Source: Microbacterium sp. MPKO10 (GTDB taxonomy: Bacteria > Actinomycetota > Actinomycetes > Actinomycetales > Microbacteriaceae). Taken from it: 64,000 nt of DNA. The DNA lies in contig NZ_JAPCHX010000005.1 of NCBI RefSeq assembly GCF_026107415.2, positions 485,832-549,831 of the forward strand, read 5' to 3'. The position numbers and the translations under genes are program-made. Of the stretch, positions 1 to 8,485 are shown piece by piece; position 1 is the stretch's first letter, and the number at the start of each line of letters is the position of its first letter. A model generated the notes under the pieces. It did no database searches, was not told the DNA's origin, and saw only the letters and a list, made by a program, of their open reading frames with translations.

Positions 1-331
1 AATCTTCAGCGGGAGGCGCATCGTCTGCCGGCGGTGCGGGCTGCTCGGCCGGCGGTGTGACAGCATCCGTGACGCCATCAACAACATCGACGACCTCATC
101 GGTTGCGGCATCGACGACGTCAGACACTGGGTCGGTCACGTCGTCAGTCACTGCGTCGGTGACCTCGGAGACGACGTCGCTGACGCTAGTGCTCGACTCG
201 TCTTCGCCCTCATCGGCAGACGCCGGCGAAGCACCGAAGAACAGCTGTGCGAAGAACCACACAAGAGCGAGGGCACCTGCCGCGACAAGCACACGGGTGA
301 TATGGAATTCACCCCATGTCGCGGATTTCAC
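1..331 (-). CDS. Secreted or membrane-anchored acidic protein, N-terminal part only
   Basis: The reading frame runs off the left edge, so only about the first 110 residues are visible. The N-terminus has a short basic and aromatic lead, one hydrophobic segment (about residues 9-28) and an ASA-DE site that fits a signal peptidase. After it comes an acidic, low-complexity stretch in which short units such as DVVD, DAVT and DEVV recur, then a proline/alanine-rich part. This resembles actinobacterial cell-envelope proteins with a disordered extracellular stalk. I do not recognise the family. The GTG at 331 has a purine-rich GGGGGTGGAG stretch just upstream; another in-frame GTG lies at 340. Confidence 0.7.
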   Translation of the reverse strand, partial: MKSATWGEFHITRVLVAAGALALVWFFAQLFFGASPASADEGEDESSTSVSDVVSEVTDAVTDDVTDPVSDVVDAATDEVVDVVDGVTDAVTPPAEQPAPPADDAPPAED

Positions 332-425
332 GAGCTCCACCCCCGAAGCTGGCTCTCAAAATGCCGTTACTCGACAGGATGCCACGACAAGTGCGTCTTG
401 GCCAGGAAATCTTCCTGACGAATTG

Positions 426-3374
426 TCACGTTTCTTGGTGAATCTCGCTCCATCCGCCGTCTGCCACGGTAATGCGCAGCTTGGCCGGAATCTGCTCTTT
501 CATGCCCTCGACGTGGCTGATCAAACCAACAGTGCGGCCACCGGCGCGCAGCGAATCGAGCGTCGACATCGCGACCTCAAGGGTGTCGGCGTCGAGCGAT
601 CCGAAGCCCTCGTCGATGAACAGCGTGTCGAGAGTGATGCCACCGGAGCGCGCCGTGACCACCTCGGCGAGACCGAGAGCGAGCGCGAGTGATGCGAGGA
701 AAGTCTCGCCACCCGACAGCGAGTGCGTCGCGCGCGCAACACCCGTGTGCTGGTCGAAGATCGCGAGGCCAAGACCGGACTTTACGTTGCGGTACTGCAC
801 CGAATCGTCGTGCTCGAGAGCGTAGCGACCACCCGTCATCGTCCGCAGCCGAGCGTTGGCCGCCTCGACGATGCGTTCAAGTTCGGCGGCAAGCACGAAG
901 CCCTCGAGGCGCATCTTGCGCGTGTTCGGGCCGTCACCGGCGAGCGTCTTCGCGAGGGTGCGCACCCGCTCGAACTCGGCAGTCGCCGTCGCCGACTCGG
1001 CCAGCCGCTCCTTCACCATCTTCACCGTGCGCATGAGAGCCGCCAACCGTTCATTGAGCGCCTCACGAATGCGCACCGCCTCATCTCGGGCGGCGCGAGC
1101 CTCGGCGACGGTGGCCTGCGTCGCCTCGGTGTCGGGAATCTCAGTCGGCACGTCGGCCAGCTCGGGCTCGGCCAGGATCGACCGCACACTCGCACGGGCG
1201 TCGTCATGAGTGCGAATGCGCTCGCGCAAGCGTTCGAGGTCGGGCCCGGAGCGCCGAGCATTTTCAACGGCCGCCGCATCAGCAAAATCGCGCTCAGACA
1301 TGCTTTGCGCGAGCTTCTCACTGGCTTCCGCCGCGTCCGCCTCGCGGTCGTCTCGCGTGCGCAGCGCCGATGCGAGCGTCGCAGCGGAGTCACGCAATGC
1401 CGTCACGCTCGAGACCACCTCGGCGATCGACGGGGCTTCTCCTCGCTGGGCGTCGACGGAGGCCCTGATGCGCGCGATCTCCGTACGCGCTTCACTCTCG
1501 GCAGCAGCCTGCGCGTCTCGCTCGGCGCGCAGCTTCTCGCGCTGACCGTCGCCTGCGTCGCGTTCCTCGATGAGCGATGTCTGTTTTTTCTCGAGCGCAG
1601 TGACAGTCGAGGCAGCGTCAGCTGCCGCCGTGACGCGCTGCCTCGCGGGCTCCAGCTCGGCGTCGATCTGCTCGAGAGTGCGGTCACCGGCGATGGCCCG
1701 CTGCTCGGCAAGCTTCGCATCGAGAGCGGATGCTGCGCGCGCAGCATCCGCTTTGGCCTTCTCTCGTGTGGCGAGAACCTCCCTGGCCGCGTCGACATCG
1801 GCCTCGGTCACAGGCACACCCGAGTGCGTTGCCGGTGACGGATGCTCGGTGGCACCGCACACCGCGCAGGGCTCCCCCGCGCGCAGCTCCGTCGCGAGTT
1901 CCGCTGCGTGACCGGCAAGCCGCGCATCGAGAAGTTGCTGCAGCGCCGCCGATGCCTCGGTGTTCTCGCGCACACGTTCGGCCTCGACCTGGCGTGCGGC
2001 GTCGCGTTGAGTCTCAACCTCGGCAGCGAGCGCCGCGGCAGCACGCGCGGTGGTCAGCCGGTCGACGTCAGCGTTTGCGGCGTCAGCCCGCGACGCGTCC
2101 ACGCGGGCGGCCGTGAGTTCGTCGTTCACGGCCGTGAGCGCCTGGGGAAGCTCCGCCAGCCGAGACTCGAGTTCGGCCAGCGCCGACTCGGCCACGAACT
2201 TCCTCTGGGCAGCCTCAGCTTCAGCGGCGTCGAGTGCCTCGAGACGTAATTCTTGAACACGCACCTCGTCGAGCAGCGCGAGGCGCCCCGAGTGCTTCTC
2301 TGCAGCAGCATCCAGCTGATCTGCCGTCAGCGTTGCATCGCCTCCCGCGGCCGTGTGGGCGTCGATCGCCGTCGCGACGTTCGTGCGGGCGGCTTCCGCA
2401 GCGCTCTGCGCCGACCGCTGTGCCGTCACGTACGGCCACACCTGCTCCGCCCGTTCGGCAGCTGCCTGCTCGGCCCGCATGTGGGCAATCTCGGGCTCCG
2501 CCTCATCCAGCTCTGCCGCGCGCGTTCGCGCGTCAAAAAGTCGCTTCTGGCGTCGCTGCTGCTCGGTCGCCTCCGCGTGCTTCGCTTCGGCGTCATCGCG
2601 CACGGTGTCTGCCGCGGCGGCGTCAGACACCGCCGACGCGACGCGTGTTCCGAGCTCGATCACCCGGTGCTCGAGCCAGTCGACAACGCCTTCCTCGGGC
2701 GGCTCTGCTTCGGCGAGGCGCGCGGCTTCGCTGACCAGCTGATCGGTCTGCACTCGCGTCGCCGCCACCATTGCCTCGAGTTCGCGACGGCGTTCGTCGA
2801 CGATTCCCTCGTAGTCGGCGAATCGCTTGGTGCCGAAGAGGCTGCGCAGCACCGCTTCGCGATCGCGGCTGCCCGCCAGCAGAAACTGTTGGAAACGGTT
2901 CTGCGCGAGCAGGATCACCTGCAGAAACTGCTCCTTCTTCATGCCGACGATCTCGGCGAGCTCGTGGCCGACATCGACGGGGCGCGACGCAATTCCCTGC
3001 CACTGGTCACCCGTCAGAACATCCAGCTGCGCCGCCGGCTTCTGCGTCGTTGTTCCGGTTCCGCTTTTCTTCGGCCTCTCATACTCGGGCGACCGCGTCA
3101 CGCGATAGCGGGTGTCACCGATCGTGAACTCGAGTTCCACACGCGTCTCATCGCTCGGGGCGCAGTGATCGCTGCGCAAACGGGATTTCGTCCCGTCGAA
3201 CCGAGGGACGCTGTCATACAGCGCAAACGCGATCGCGTCGAGAATGCTCGACTTTCCGGCGCCCGTCTTGCCCGAAATCAGAAAGAGCCCGTCGTCGGTG
3301 TACGCATCGAAGTTCACGGTCTGGGTCGTGCGATATGGACCGAACCCCGTGATGCTCAGCGAGTTGATTCTCAT
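426..3374 (-). CDS. sbcC: SbcC-like SMC-family exonuclease subunit
   Basis: This is the ATPase subunit of the SbcCD (Mre11-Rad50-like) nuclease, which opens DNA hairpins and processes double-strand ends. At 982 residues it has the family's usual size. Residues 35-42 carry the Walker A motif (GKTGAGKS). Long alanine- and glutamate-rich coiled-coil arms follow, with a CxxC zinc hook (CAVC, residues 503-506) almost exactly at mid-protein. Near the end are the ABC signature LSGGE (about 886-890) and a Walker B of the form LFIDEGFGSLD (about 915-925). Its ATG overlaps the stop of sbcD by four bases, so the two are translationally coupled. Confidence 0.97.
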   Translation of the reverse strand: MRINSLSITGFGPYRTTQTVNFDAYTDDGLFLISGKTGAGKSSILDAIAFALYDSVPRFDGTKSRLRSDHCAPSDETRVELEFTIGDTRYRVTRSPEYERPKKSGTGTTTQKPAAQLDVLTGDQWQGIASRPVDVGHELAEIVGMKKEQFLQVILLAQNRFQQFLLAGSRDREAVLRSLFGTKRFADYEGIVDERRRELEAMVAATRVQTDQLVSEAARLAEAEPPEEGVVDWLEHRVIELGTRVASAVSDAAAADTVRDDAEAKHAEATEQQRRQKRLFDARTRAAELDEAEPEIAHMRAEQAAAERAEQVWPYVTAQRSAQSAAEAARTNVATAIDAHTAAGGDATLTADQLDAAAEKHSGRLALLDEVRVQELRLEALDAAEAEAAQRKFVAESALAELESRLAELPQALTAVNDELTAARVDASRADAANADVDRLTTARAAAALAAEVETQRDAARQVEAERVRENTEASAALQQLLDARLAGHAAELATELRAGEPCAVCGATEHPSPATHSGVPVTEADVDAAREVLATREKAKADAARAASALDAKLAEQRAIAGDRTLEQIDAELEPARQRVTAAADAASTVTALEKKQTSLIEERDAGDGQREKLRAERDAQAAAESEARTEIARIRASVDAQRGEAPSIAEVVSSVTALRDSAATLASALRTRDDREADAAEASEKLAQSMSERDFADAAAVENARRSGPDLERLRERIRTHDDARASVRSILAEPELADVPTEIPDTEATQATVAEARAARDEAVRIREALNERLAALMRTVKMVKERLAESATATAEFERVRTLAKTLAGDGPNTRKMRLEGFVLAAELERIVEAANARLRTMTGGRYALEHDDSVQYRNVKSGLGLAIFDQHTGVARATHSLSGGETFLASLALALGLAEVVTARSGGITLDTLFIDEGFGSLDADTLEVAMSTLDSLRAGGRTVGLISHVEGMKEQIPAKLRITVADGGWSEIHQET

Positions 3375-4528
3375 GCGCTGGTCTCCGCCGACCGCACCTC
3401 AGCGACAGCATCCCGGATGATCTCGCTCTCAGCAGCGCTGGCCCCCTCACCGTTGCGCACGTAGGCGAGAAACTCGTCGATCACGTCGATATCGCTCTTG
3501 CCCTGCACCCGCTGTGCGTACGTGCGCGTGCCGTGGTCGGCCACCACGGAGGGCTCGTGCACCATCGTGGCGCAGTGCGGAAACCGGCGTTGCAGCTTAC
3601 GCATCGCGTCGAGTGGTCGCACCGTGTCTGTCAGCACGGCGCTGACCCAATCATCTTCGGCATCGGTGTAGGCGTCGTCGGTCAGCAGGTCGTCGAGCGT
3701 GCCGGTCAGGATGCTGAGTCGCCGCGGAATCGGCAGGTCGACCCAATCGACAGACGCGAGGCCCGTCGCATCGAGCTCGACGAGCCAGGCACCGCGCGGC
3801 TTTCCGGCTTCACTGAATGAGTAGTGCAGCGGCGCCCCGGAGTACCGGACGCTGTCGCTCAGCCGTGCGCGCCCGTGAATGTGCCCCAGGGCGGCGTAGT
3901 CGACGCCATCGAAGACGCTCATCGGCACGAGGTCAATCCCGCCAGATGTGATGTCGCGCAGATCGTCAGAGGCCGCATCGGCCACACCCTGCGCGAAGCA
4001 GTGCGACACGACGACCGAACGCCCTCCGCGCTCGGCAAGATCTGCGCGAATGCGGCGCATCGCGAACCTCACGGCATCCGCCTGCGTGCGCAGTATCTCA
4101 CCCGGGTGCCGGTGCCTGATCAAGGCCGGCTCGAGGTACGGGATGCCGTAGATGTGCACCGGCCCATGATCGTCGTCGACAGTGACCGGAACGTCGAGCG
4201 TCTCGTCGCGAGTCAATACATGGATGCCGGCGAGACGGGCAAACTCCGATTGAAACCCGAGCCGCGCGGCGGAGTCGTGGTTGCCGCTCGTCGCCACGAT
4301 GACGGCGCCCGTGTCGCGCAGTTCAGTGAGCACCCGCGTCAGCACTCCGTATGCATCGGCAGAGGGCGTCGCCGAGTCGAAGATGTCGCCCGCCACGATC
4401 ACCACGTCGACGCTCTGTTCGCGAACGATGCGCGTGAGTTCGCCGAGCACTCCTTCGAGCGCGTCGAGCGTCGGGTGCCCGTGGAATGAACGCCCGATGT
4501 GCCAGTCTGAGGTGTGCAGAATCCGCAT
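3371..4528 (-). CDS. sbcD: SbcD-like Mre11-family nuclease subunit
   Basis: This is the metallophosphatase-fold nuclease partner of SbcC, 385 residues. The metal ligands are visible in order: D8/H10 (SDWH), D48 (GDIFDS), N83/H84 (SGNHD), a His in VVSHCF near residue 180 and the GHIHG motif near residue 220. It is first in the two-gene sbcDC operon, with a 4-bp stop/start overlap to sbcC. The ATG at 4528 is the start that gives the canonical MRILHTSDWHIG beginning. Upstream lies a long inverted repeat in the region shared with the divergent ribbon-helix-helix gene. Confidence 0.97.
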   Translation of the reverse strand: MRILHTSDWHIGRSFHGHPTLDALEGVLGELTRIVREQSVDVVIVAGDIFDSATPSADAYGVLTRVLTELRDTGAVIVATSGNHDSAARLGFQSEFARLAGIHVLTRDETLDVPVTVDDDHGPVHIYGIPYLEPALIRHRHPGEILRTQADAVRFAMRRIRADLAERGGRSVVVSHCFAQGVADAASDDLRDITSGGIDLVPMSVFDGVDYAALGHIHGRARLSDSVRYSGAPLHYSFSEAGKPRGAWLVELDATGLASVDWVDLPIPRRLSILTGTLDDLLTDDAYTDAEDDWVSAVLTDTVRPLDAMRKLQRRFPHCATMVHEPSVVADHGTRTYAQRVQGKSDIDVIDEFLAYVRNGEGASAAESEIIRDAVAEVRSAETSA

Positions 4529-4582
4529 GCTCCGACGCTACCGGCTGCGGCCGACAACGTGGATTGCCTGCCTCGACCGCAC

Positions 4583-4645
4583 AGTGAGTTGCAGGAAGTG
4601 GCGACCTCGCAGCGGGGCGGAGGCCGCCACTTCCCGCCACTCACT
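4583..4645. repeat. Long imperfect inverted repeat between divergent genes
   Basis: Two 21-base arms (4583-4603 and 4625-4645) are reverse complements at 19 of 21 positions. The pairing resumes inside the loop with CCTC (4605-4608) against GAGG (4619-4622), which leaves a loop of about 10 nt. It lies between divergent genes (sbcD starts at 4528, the RHH gene at 4766), so it is not an ordinary convergent terminator. It could be a regulatory hairpin, a REP/MITE-like dispersed element, or an obstacle that SbcCD itself would cleave. I saw no second copy in this window. Confidence 0.75.
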
Positions 4646-4765
4646 TCCGCGGCACGCAGATGAGCGCGCGCATTCAGATGTCAAAGGTTGCAGTAAACGA
4701 GGTCCTCAACTGCACATTGCGCCACCTGAGTTGCGATAGCGCACCTCCTGAGCTAGGTTGCTAGC

Positions 4766-4927
4766 ATGGTAGAAGATGCGAGCACGAAGAAGGTGCAGTT
4801 CAATGTGTACCTTCCCGCAGCGCTGGTCACGCAGATCAAGCACCGCGCGATCGACGAGGGCACGTCGCTGTCTGCCCTGGTGGAGCGCATCATGACGGAG
4901 TACGTCTCGAAGGAGGGCACATCATGA
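4766..4927 (+). CDS. Small ribbon-helix-helix protein (CopG/Arc-like)
   Basis: This 53-residue protein reads as a minimal ribbon-helix-helix DNA-binding fold. It has a short beta strand (KKVQFNVYLP, residues 8-17), then helix A (ALVTQIKHRAID), a turn (EGTS) and helix B (LSALVERIMTEYVS). Such proteins act as dimeric autorepressors or antitoxins. The stop overlaps the start of the following VOC gene as ATGA, so the pair is co-translated. Upstream, the sequence ACCT-n-GAG occurs twice between 4720 and 4756, a possible autoregulatory site. It is short, but coding use is strong and the fold pattern is clear. Confidence 0.85.
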   Translation: MVEDASTKKVQFNVYLPAALVTQIKHRAIDEGTSLSALVERIMTEYVSKEGTS

Positions 4928-5655
4928 CCGCCATTCAGGTCATTCAGCTCACGGAGCGCCCCCGCCCCTGGCACGATCTCGCGCAGGGAATCGGCCTCAC
5001 GGCACCCGCAGAGAGGAACGACGCGTGGACAGAGTTCGACGGCGACGGGATGCTGGCCGTGCACGGCGTCGAGTCGAGCGACCCGCTGGCGGGCACCGCA
5101 GAGATCTGGCTGCTCGTCGATGATTCTGCGGCACTCGATGCTTTGGAGTCGCGACTGCGCTCGGCAGACATCCCTGTCACGCGCGGCGAGATGGCGGACA
5201 TCGGTGCCACGCTGGAGATCAGCGTCGATGACACCGCACGAGTGCACGCCGTTGTCGGTGCCGCACGTCCGCCGCACGGCGACGTCTCGCTTCAGCCCCT
5301 GATCTTCACGCCCGACGTCGACGGCGCATCGCGAGTTCTCACGACTCTCGGGCTCGCGCTGAAGATTACCTCGAACTCGGGCAGCTGGGCCGTGTTCGAC
5401 GCAGACGGTGGCGGCAGCATCGCACTGCACGACATTGCATCGGCGACGACACCGGTGACGGATCCCGTCAGCCTGTCGTTCGAGCACCGCGGCGACCTCG
5501 ACGCCGCGGTCGAGCGCCTGACGGCATCCGGAATCGACGCCTCCGTCGTCGACGAAGCCTACAACCGCACACTCCGTGCCCCGACGCCCGAGCACACCGA
5601 GCTCTGGGTGAACGGAGCCTCGACCGACCTGTATGGGTACACGGAGCACGGCTGA
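4924..5655 (+). CDS. VOC-family protein (glyoxalase/dioxygenase superfamily), two-module
   Basis: This 243-residue protein has two successive beta-alpha-beta-beta-beta-like modules, as in the vicinal oxygen chelate superfamily. The first (about 1-115) ends in LEISVDD; the second (about 125-240) includes LQPLIFTPDVDGASRVLTTLG and a final HTELWVNG. The usual His/Glu metal ligands are not all obvious, so the substrate cannot be named. It is translationally coupled to the small RHH protein upstream, which suggests the pair is autoregulated. A detoxification or antibiotic-binding role is possible but unproven. Confidence 0.8.
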   Translation: MTAIQVIQLTERPRPWHDLAQGIGLTAPAERNDAWTEFDGDGMLAVHGVESSDPLAGTAEIWLLVDDSAALDALESRLRSADIPVTRGEMADIGATLEISVDDTARVHAVVGAARPPHGDVSLQPLIFTPDVDGASRVLTTLGLALKITSNSGSWAVFDADGGGSIALHDIASATTPVTDPVSLSFEHRGDLDAAVERLTASGIDASVVDEAYNRTLRAPTPEHTELWVNGASTDLYGYTEHG

Positions 5656-5850
5656 CACGCTCTCGGCTCTGCCACATCGGCACAGGCCACCGGGCCGATA
5701 CCGACGGTGCACATCGTTGCCCGCAGCGGTGGCCGCGCATGGCAAAGCTGCGCGCCGCGGCCTGGCTCATCGTGACCGCGCTCAGACGCGGCATCCGATC
5801 ACAGGCTCGTTCATACCGAAGCGACACCCGCCGGTCGTACCCTGGGTGGT

Positions 5851-7086
5851 ATGACCACGCTCGCACGCCGGCTCGGCCCCGCAGACGCCGTCGTCATCGG
5901 GCTCGGCTCGATGGTCGGCGCTGGAGTGTTCGCCGTCTTCGCACCAGCAGCGCGCGCCGCCGGTTCCGGACTGCTCATCGGGCTGCTCGTTGCCGCCGTC
6001 ATCGCCTTCTGCAATGCGACGTCGTCTGCACAGCTTGCCGCCCAGCACCCGGTCTCCGGAGGCACATACGCATACGGTCGAGCACAGCTCGGGCCCTGGT
6101 GGGGGTTCGCCGCCGGGTGGTGCTTCCTCATCGGCAAGGCGGCGTCGACGGCGGCAATGGCACTCACCTTCGCGGCGTATGCGGCACCGGTCGGCGGCGA
6201 GAAGCCGATCGCCGCTGTCGCCGTCGCTGCCGTCGCGATCGTCAACCTGCTGGGCGTGACGCGCACGGCGATGGCAACGCGCGTGATCGTCATCATCGTG
6301 CTCGCGTGCCTCGGCGTTGCGCTGATTGCCGCGAACTCCGGCGTCGAGCGTGCCCCGTTCGGCGGTATCTTCGCGTCAGGCCCCTACGGGATGCTGCAGG
6401 CGGCCGCACTTATCTTCTTCGCATTCGCCGGGTACGCGCGCATCGCGACGATGGGCGAAGAAGTGCGTGACCCGGCGCGCACCATCCCTCGCGCGATCGT
6501 GATCGCGCTGGCGGCGGCGACAATCATCTACGCTGCAGTCGCTGTCACGGTGCTCACCACGCTGGGCGCCGATCAGCTGGCGGCCACGACATCGCCTCTC
6601 GCAGACGCTGTGCCGGGGTGGGCACAGCCCGTCGTACGAGTGGGTGCTGCGGCGGCATCCCTTGGCGCCTTGCTCGCGCTCATGGCGGGAATCGGCCGCA
6701 CCGGTCTCGCCATGGCGCGCGAGGGGGATCTGCCGCGGTGGCTCGCCGCCGTGCATGAACGTCGTCGTGTTCCGCACCGCATCGAACTCGTGCTCGCTGT
6801 GGTCTCCATCGCGCTTGTGCTCACCTTCGACGTGCGCGGCGCGATCGGCTTCTCGAGCTTCGGCGTGCTGCTCTACTACTTCATCGCCAATGTCTCGGCC
6901 TGGACGCAGACGCGAAGCAACAGGCGCTACCCGAAGTGGCTGCAGGCTCTCGGCATGGTGGGGTGCATCGCCCTCGCGGCCGCTGTGCCGTGGCAGAGCC
7001 TCCTCGGTGGCGTGGCCGTTCTGGCGATCGGCCTGATCGGCAGGATGCTGGTGAGGCGCCGCCCCCGCACCGACCCACGGGCATGA
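5851..7086 (+). CDS. APC-family amino acid/amine permease
   Basis: This 411-residue integral membrane protein has about 12 hydrophobic segments. The N-terminus carries the APC-superfamily signature for substrate and sodium/proton contact (GLGSMVGAGVFAVFAPA, about residues 17-33), followed by the HPVSGGTYAYGR motif typical of amino acid transporters. It probably imports an amino acid or amine by proton symport; the substrate cannot be read from sequence. The ATG at 5851 is preceded by GGGTGG. It stands alone, with 195 bp upstream and a convergent oxidoreductase gene downstream. Confidence 0.9.
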   Translation: MTTLARRLGPADAVVIGLGSMVGAGVFAVFAPAARAAGSGLLIGLLVAAVIAFCNATSSAQLAAQHPVSGGTYAYGRAQLGPWWGFAAGWCFLIGKAASTAAMALTFAAYAAPVGGEKPIAAVAVAAVAIVNLLGVTRTAMATRVIVIIVLACLGVALIAANSGVERAPFGGIFASGPYGMLQAAALIFFAFAGYARIATMGEEVRDPARTIPRAIVIALAAATIIYAAVAVTVLTTLGADQLAATTSPLADAVPGWAQPVVRVGAAAASLGALLALMAGIGRTGLAMAREGDLPRWLAAVHERRRVPHRIELVLAVVSIALVLTFDVRGAIGFSSFGVLLYYFIANVSAWTQTRSNRRYPKWLQALGMVGCIALAAAVPWQSLLGGVAVLAIGLIGRMLVRRRPRTDPRA

Positions 7087-7172
7087 GGCACACACCGGTG
7101 CTCACTCGCGCGGAGCGTGCGTGAGGCGACCGCGAGGGCAGGCGTGCGCCGCACACCCGCGGGGCGTGGTGC

Positions 7173-7817
7173 TCAGTGCCCCAGGTTGACGTGGGCTCGG
7201 TGGTGCTCGCCGCTCTCGATGAGGTCGACCATGCCGAGCGCGTAGTCTGCCGCCGAGATCGCGCCGCCATCCGCAGCCACGGCGACGTCGTCACCGAGCC
7301 GGTATCGGCCAAGCTCTTCTGCCGGCATGTGCGCGCCGAACCGCAGTGCAGGGCTCACGAACACCCAGTCCAGCGAGGGCGACGTGGCCGGGAGATCTTC
7401 CATGACGAAGGCCGCGCCCAGTCGAATCTCTTCGTGCAGTTCCTCGGGAATGCCGCTGAGGTCTGAGACGAAGCGTTCCACTCCGGGTGCGGGGCGCAGC
7501 GACGAGGCTCCCCCGACGATGTACAGCCGCACGCCCGCGGTGTCGGCGCGCTCGGCGAGGGAGCGATAGAAGTCGCGCCACGCGCTCGCGAGGTCTCCGC
7601 GCGGAGCGAGCGCGCCCACCACCACGTCGGATTCTTCGATGGCTGACGCCAGCGTCGCTTCGTCTGTGGCGTCGCCCTGCACGTATCTCACGTTCGGTGT
7701 GGGCTCGGCGGGAAGCGAACGGCTCAGCGCCGTGACTTCGTGGCCACGGGAGACGGCTTCGGCGACGATGGCGGATCCGGCGTAGCCGGTGCCGCCGATG
7801 ACGGTGATGCGAGACAT
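7173..7817 (-). CDS. NAD(P)-binding oxidoreductase (atypical SDR, NmrA/YwnB-like)
   Basis: This 214-residue protein is a single Rossmann domain. It starts with the nucleotide-binding loop GGTGYAGS (residues 8-15), has the acidic YVQGDATD turn, and lacks the classical SDR catalytic YxxxK, as expected for atypical SDRs of the NmrA/YwnB type. These usually act as flavin/quinone reductases or redox sensors. It is divergent from an HxlR-type regulator across a 91-bp region holding a perfect palindrome, the standard arrangement for an HxlR-controlled oxidoreductase responding to electrophiles or quinones. Confidence 0.9.
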   Translation of the reverse strand: MSRITVIGGTGYAGSAIVAEAVSRGHEVTALSRSLPAEPTPNVRYVQGDATDEATLASAIEESDVVVGALAPRGDLASAWRDFYRSLAERADTAGVRLYIVGGASSLRPAPGVERFVSDLSGIPEELHEEIRLGAAFVMEDLPATSPSLDWVFVSPALRFGAHMPAEELGRYRLGDDVAVAADGGAISAADYALGMVDLIESGEHHRAHVNLGH

Positions 7818-7865
7818 TGAGTGCCCTTCTGTGTTCGAAATGGTGGCGCCAGGTGGCGGCCACTA

Positions 7866-7916
7866 GTTACCATAAGAGAGCATCTCTCTGAACGGAAGAA
7901 GGCACTTTGTGGTAAC
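7866..7916. promoter_or_regulatory. Candidate HxlR operator palindromes in divergent promoter
   Basis: A perfect palindrome AGAGAG-CAT-CTCTCT spans 7875-7889. An outer pair GTTACCA (7866-7872) and TGGTAAC (7910-7916) is also exactly inverted, the right half overlapping the GTG start of the regulator. Both lie between the divergent oxidoreductase and HxlR genes, where HxlR-family dimers normally bind. The assignment rests on symmetry and position only. Confidence 0.5.
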
Positions 7917-8295
7917 CACCTCAGTGACATCGAGTTTCCCCGGCAATCCGTACAACGCCGACTGCCCGACGCGTCGTGTGCTCGACCGCATCGGCGACCG
8001 CTGGACTGTGCTCATCGTCGGCATCCTGGGGCAAGGCGATGCACGGTTCTCAGAGCTGCGCCGCCAGGTCGAGGGCGTCTCTCAGAAGATGCTGACGCAG
8101 ACGCTGCGGGCGCTCGAGCGCGACGGCCTCGTGCGTCGCACCGTCTTTCCCGAAGTTCCCGTTCGCGTCGAATACGCCCTGACAGAAGCGGGGCGAACCC
8201 TCCTCGAGCCGCTCAATGCCCTGCAGGAGTGGTCGATCGCGCACATGGGCGACGTGGCGGAGTCGCAGAAGCGCTACGACAACGCCCATCAGTAA
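7909..8295 (+). CDS. HxlR-family winged-helix transcriptional regulator
   Basis: This 128-residue protein is an HxlR-type (MarR-like) winged helix. The hallmark N-terminal Cys region (NADCPTRRVLDRIGDRWTV, residues about 16-34) is followed by FSELRRQVEGVSQKMLTQTLRALERDGLVRR and the PVRVEYALTEAGR wing. In this family the conserved Cys often senses reactive electrophiles. The GTG start overlaps an inverted repeat in the divergent promoter. It most likely controls the neighbouring NAD(P)-binding oxidoreductase and itself. Confidence 0.95.
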   Translation: MVTTSVTSSFPGNPYNADCPTRRVLDRIGDRWTVLIVGILGQGDARFSELRRQVEGVSQKMLTQTLRALERDGLVRRTVFPEVPVRVEYALTEAGRTLLEPLNALQEWSIAHMGDVAESQKRYDNAHQ

Positions 8296-8317
8296 CCGTC
8301 ACACCTGCCGACGCGAT

Positions 8318-8485
8318 CGCAGAGTGCGACGGCGTGGGATTGCCCGTGCGCTCATCGACACGGCTTTCCACGCGAGTGGCACAGAAAGGCTCGACCTGAT
8401 CACGGACGAAGCCCAGGAGTTCTACCGCTCGTTTCCCTTTCGCGAGAAATCCGGGTTCCGCATCTATCCCGATTCCTCTGTGTGA
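8318..8485 (+). pseudogene. Remnant of a GNAT acetyltransferase (C-terminal end only)
   Basis: Just after the HxlR stop, one frame reads RRRGIARALIDTAFHASGTERLDLITDEAQEFYRSFPFREKSGFRIYP, split here only by my reading of it: a GIARAL acetyl-CoA-loop-like start, then TERLDLITDEAQ, then FYRSFPFREKSGF and a stop at 8485. This matches the end of GNAT acetyltransferases. No start codon and no upstream two thirds of the domain are present. The fragment therefore looks like a decayed gene, truncated by deletion next to the HxlR gene. Confidence 0.65.

Noticed and set aside
57..692. Open frame of 211 codons on the plus strand
   Set aside because: It runs antisense to the secreted protein and the end of sbcC. 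Its Thr/Ser-rich sequence is only the reverse of the acidic repeats.
4753..5745. 330-codon open frame on the minus strand over the VOC gene
   Set aside because: It is antisense to the RHH/VOC pair, Arg/Cys-rich and without motifs; the plus-strand pair has overlapping starts and folds.
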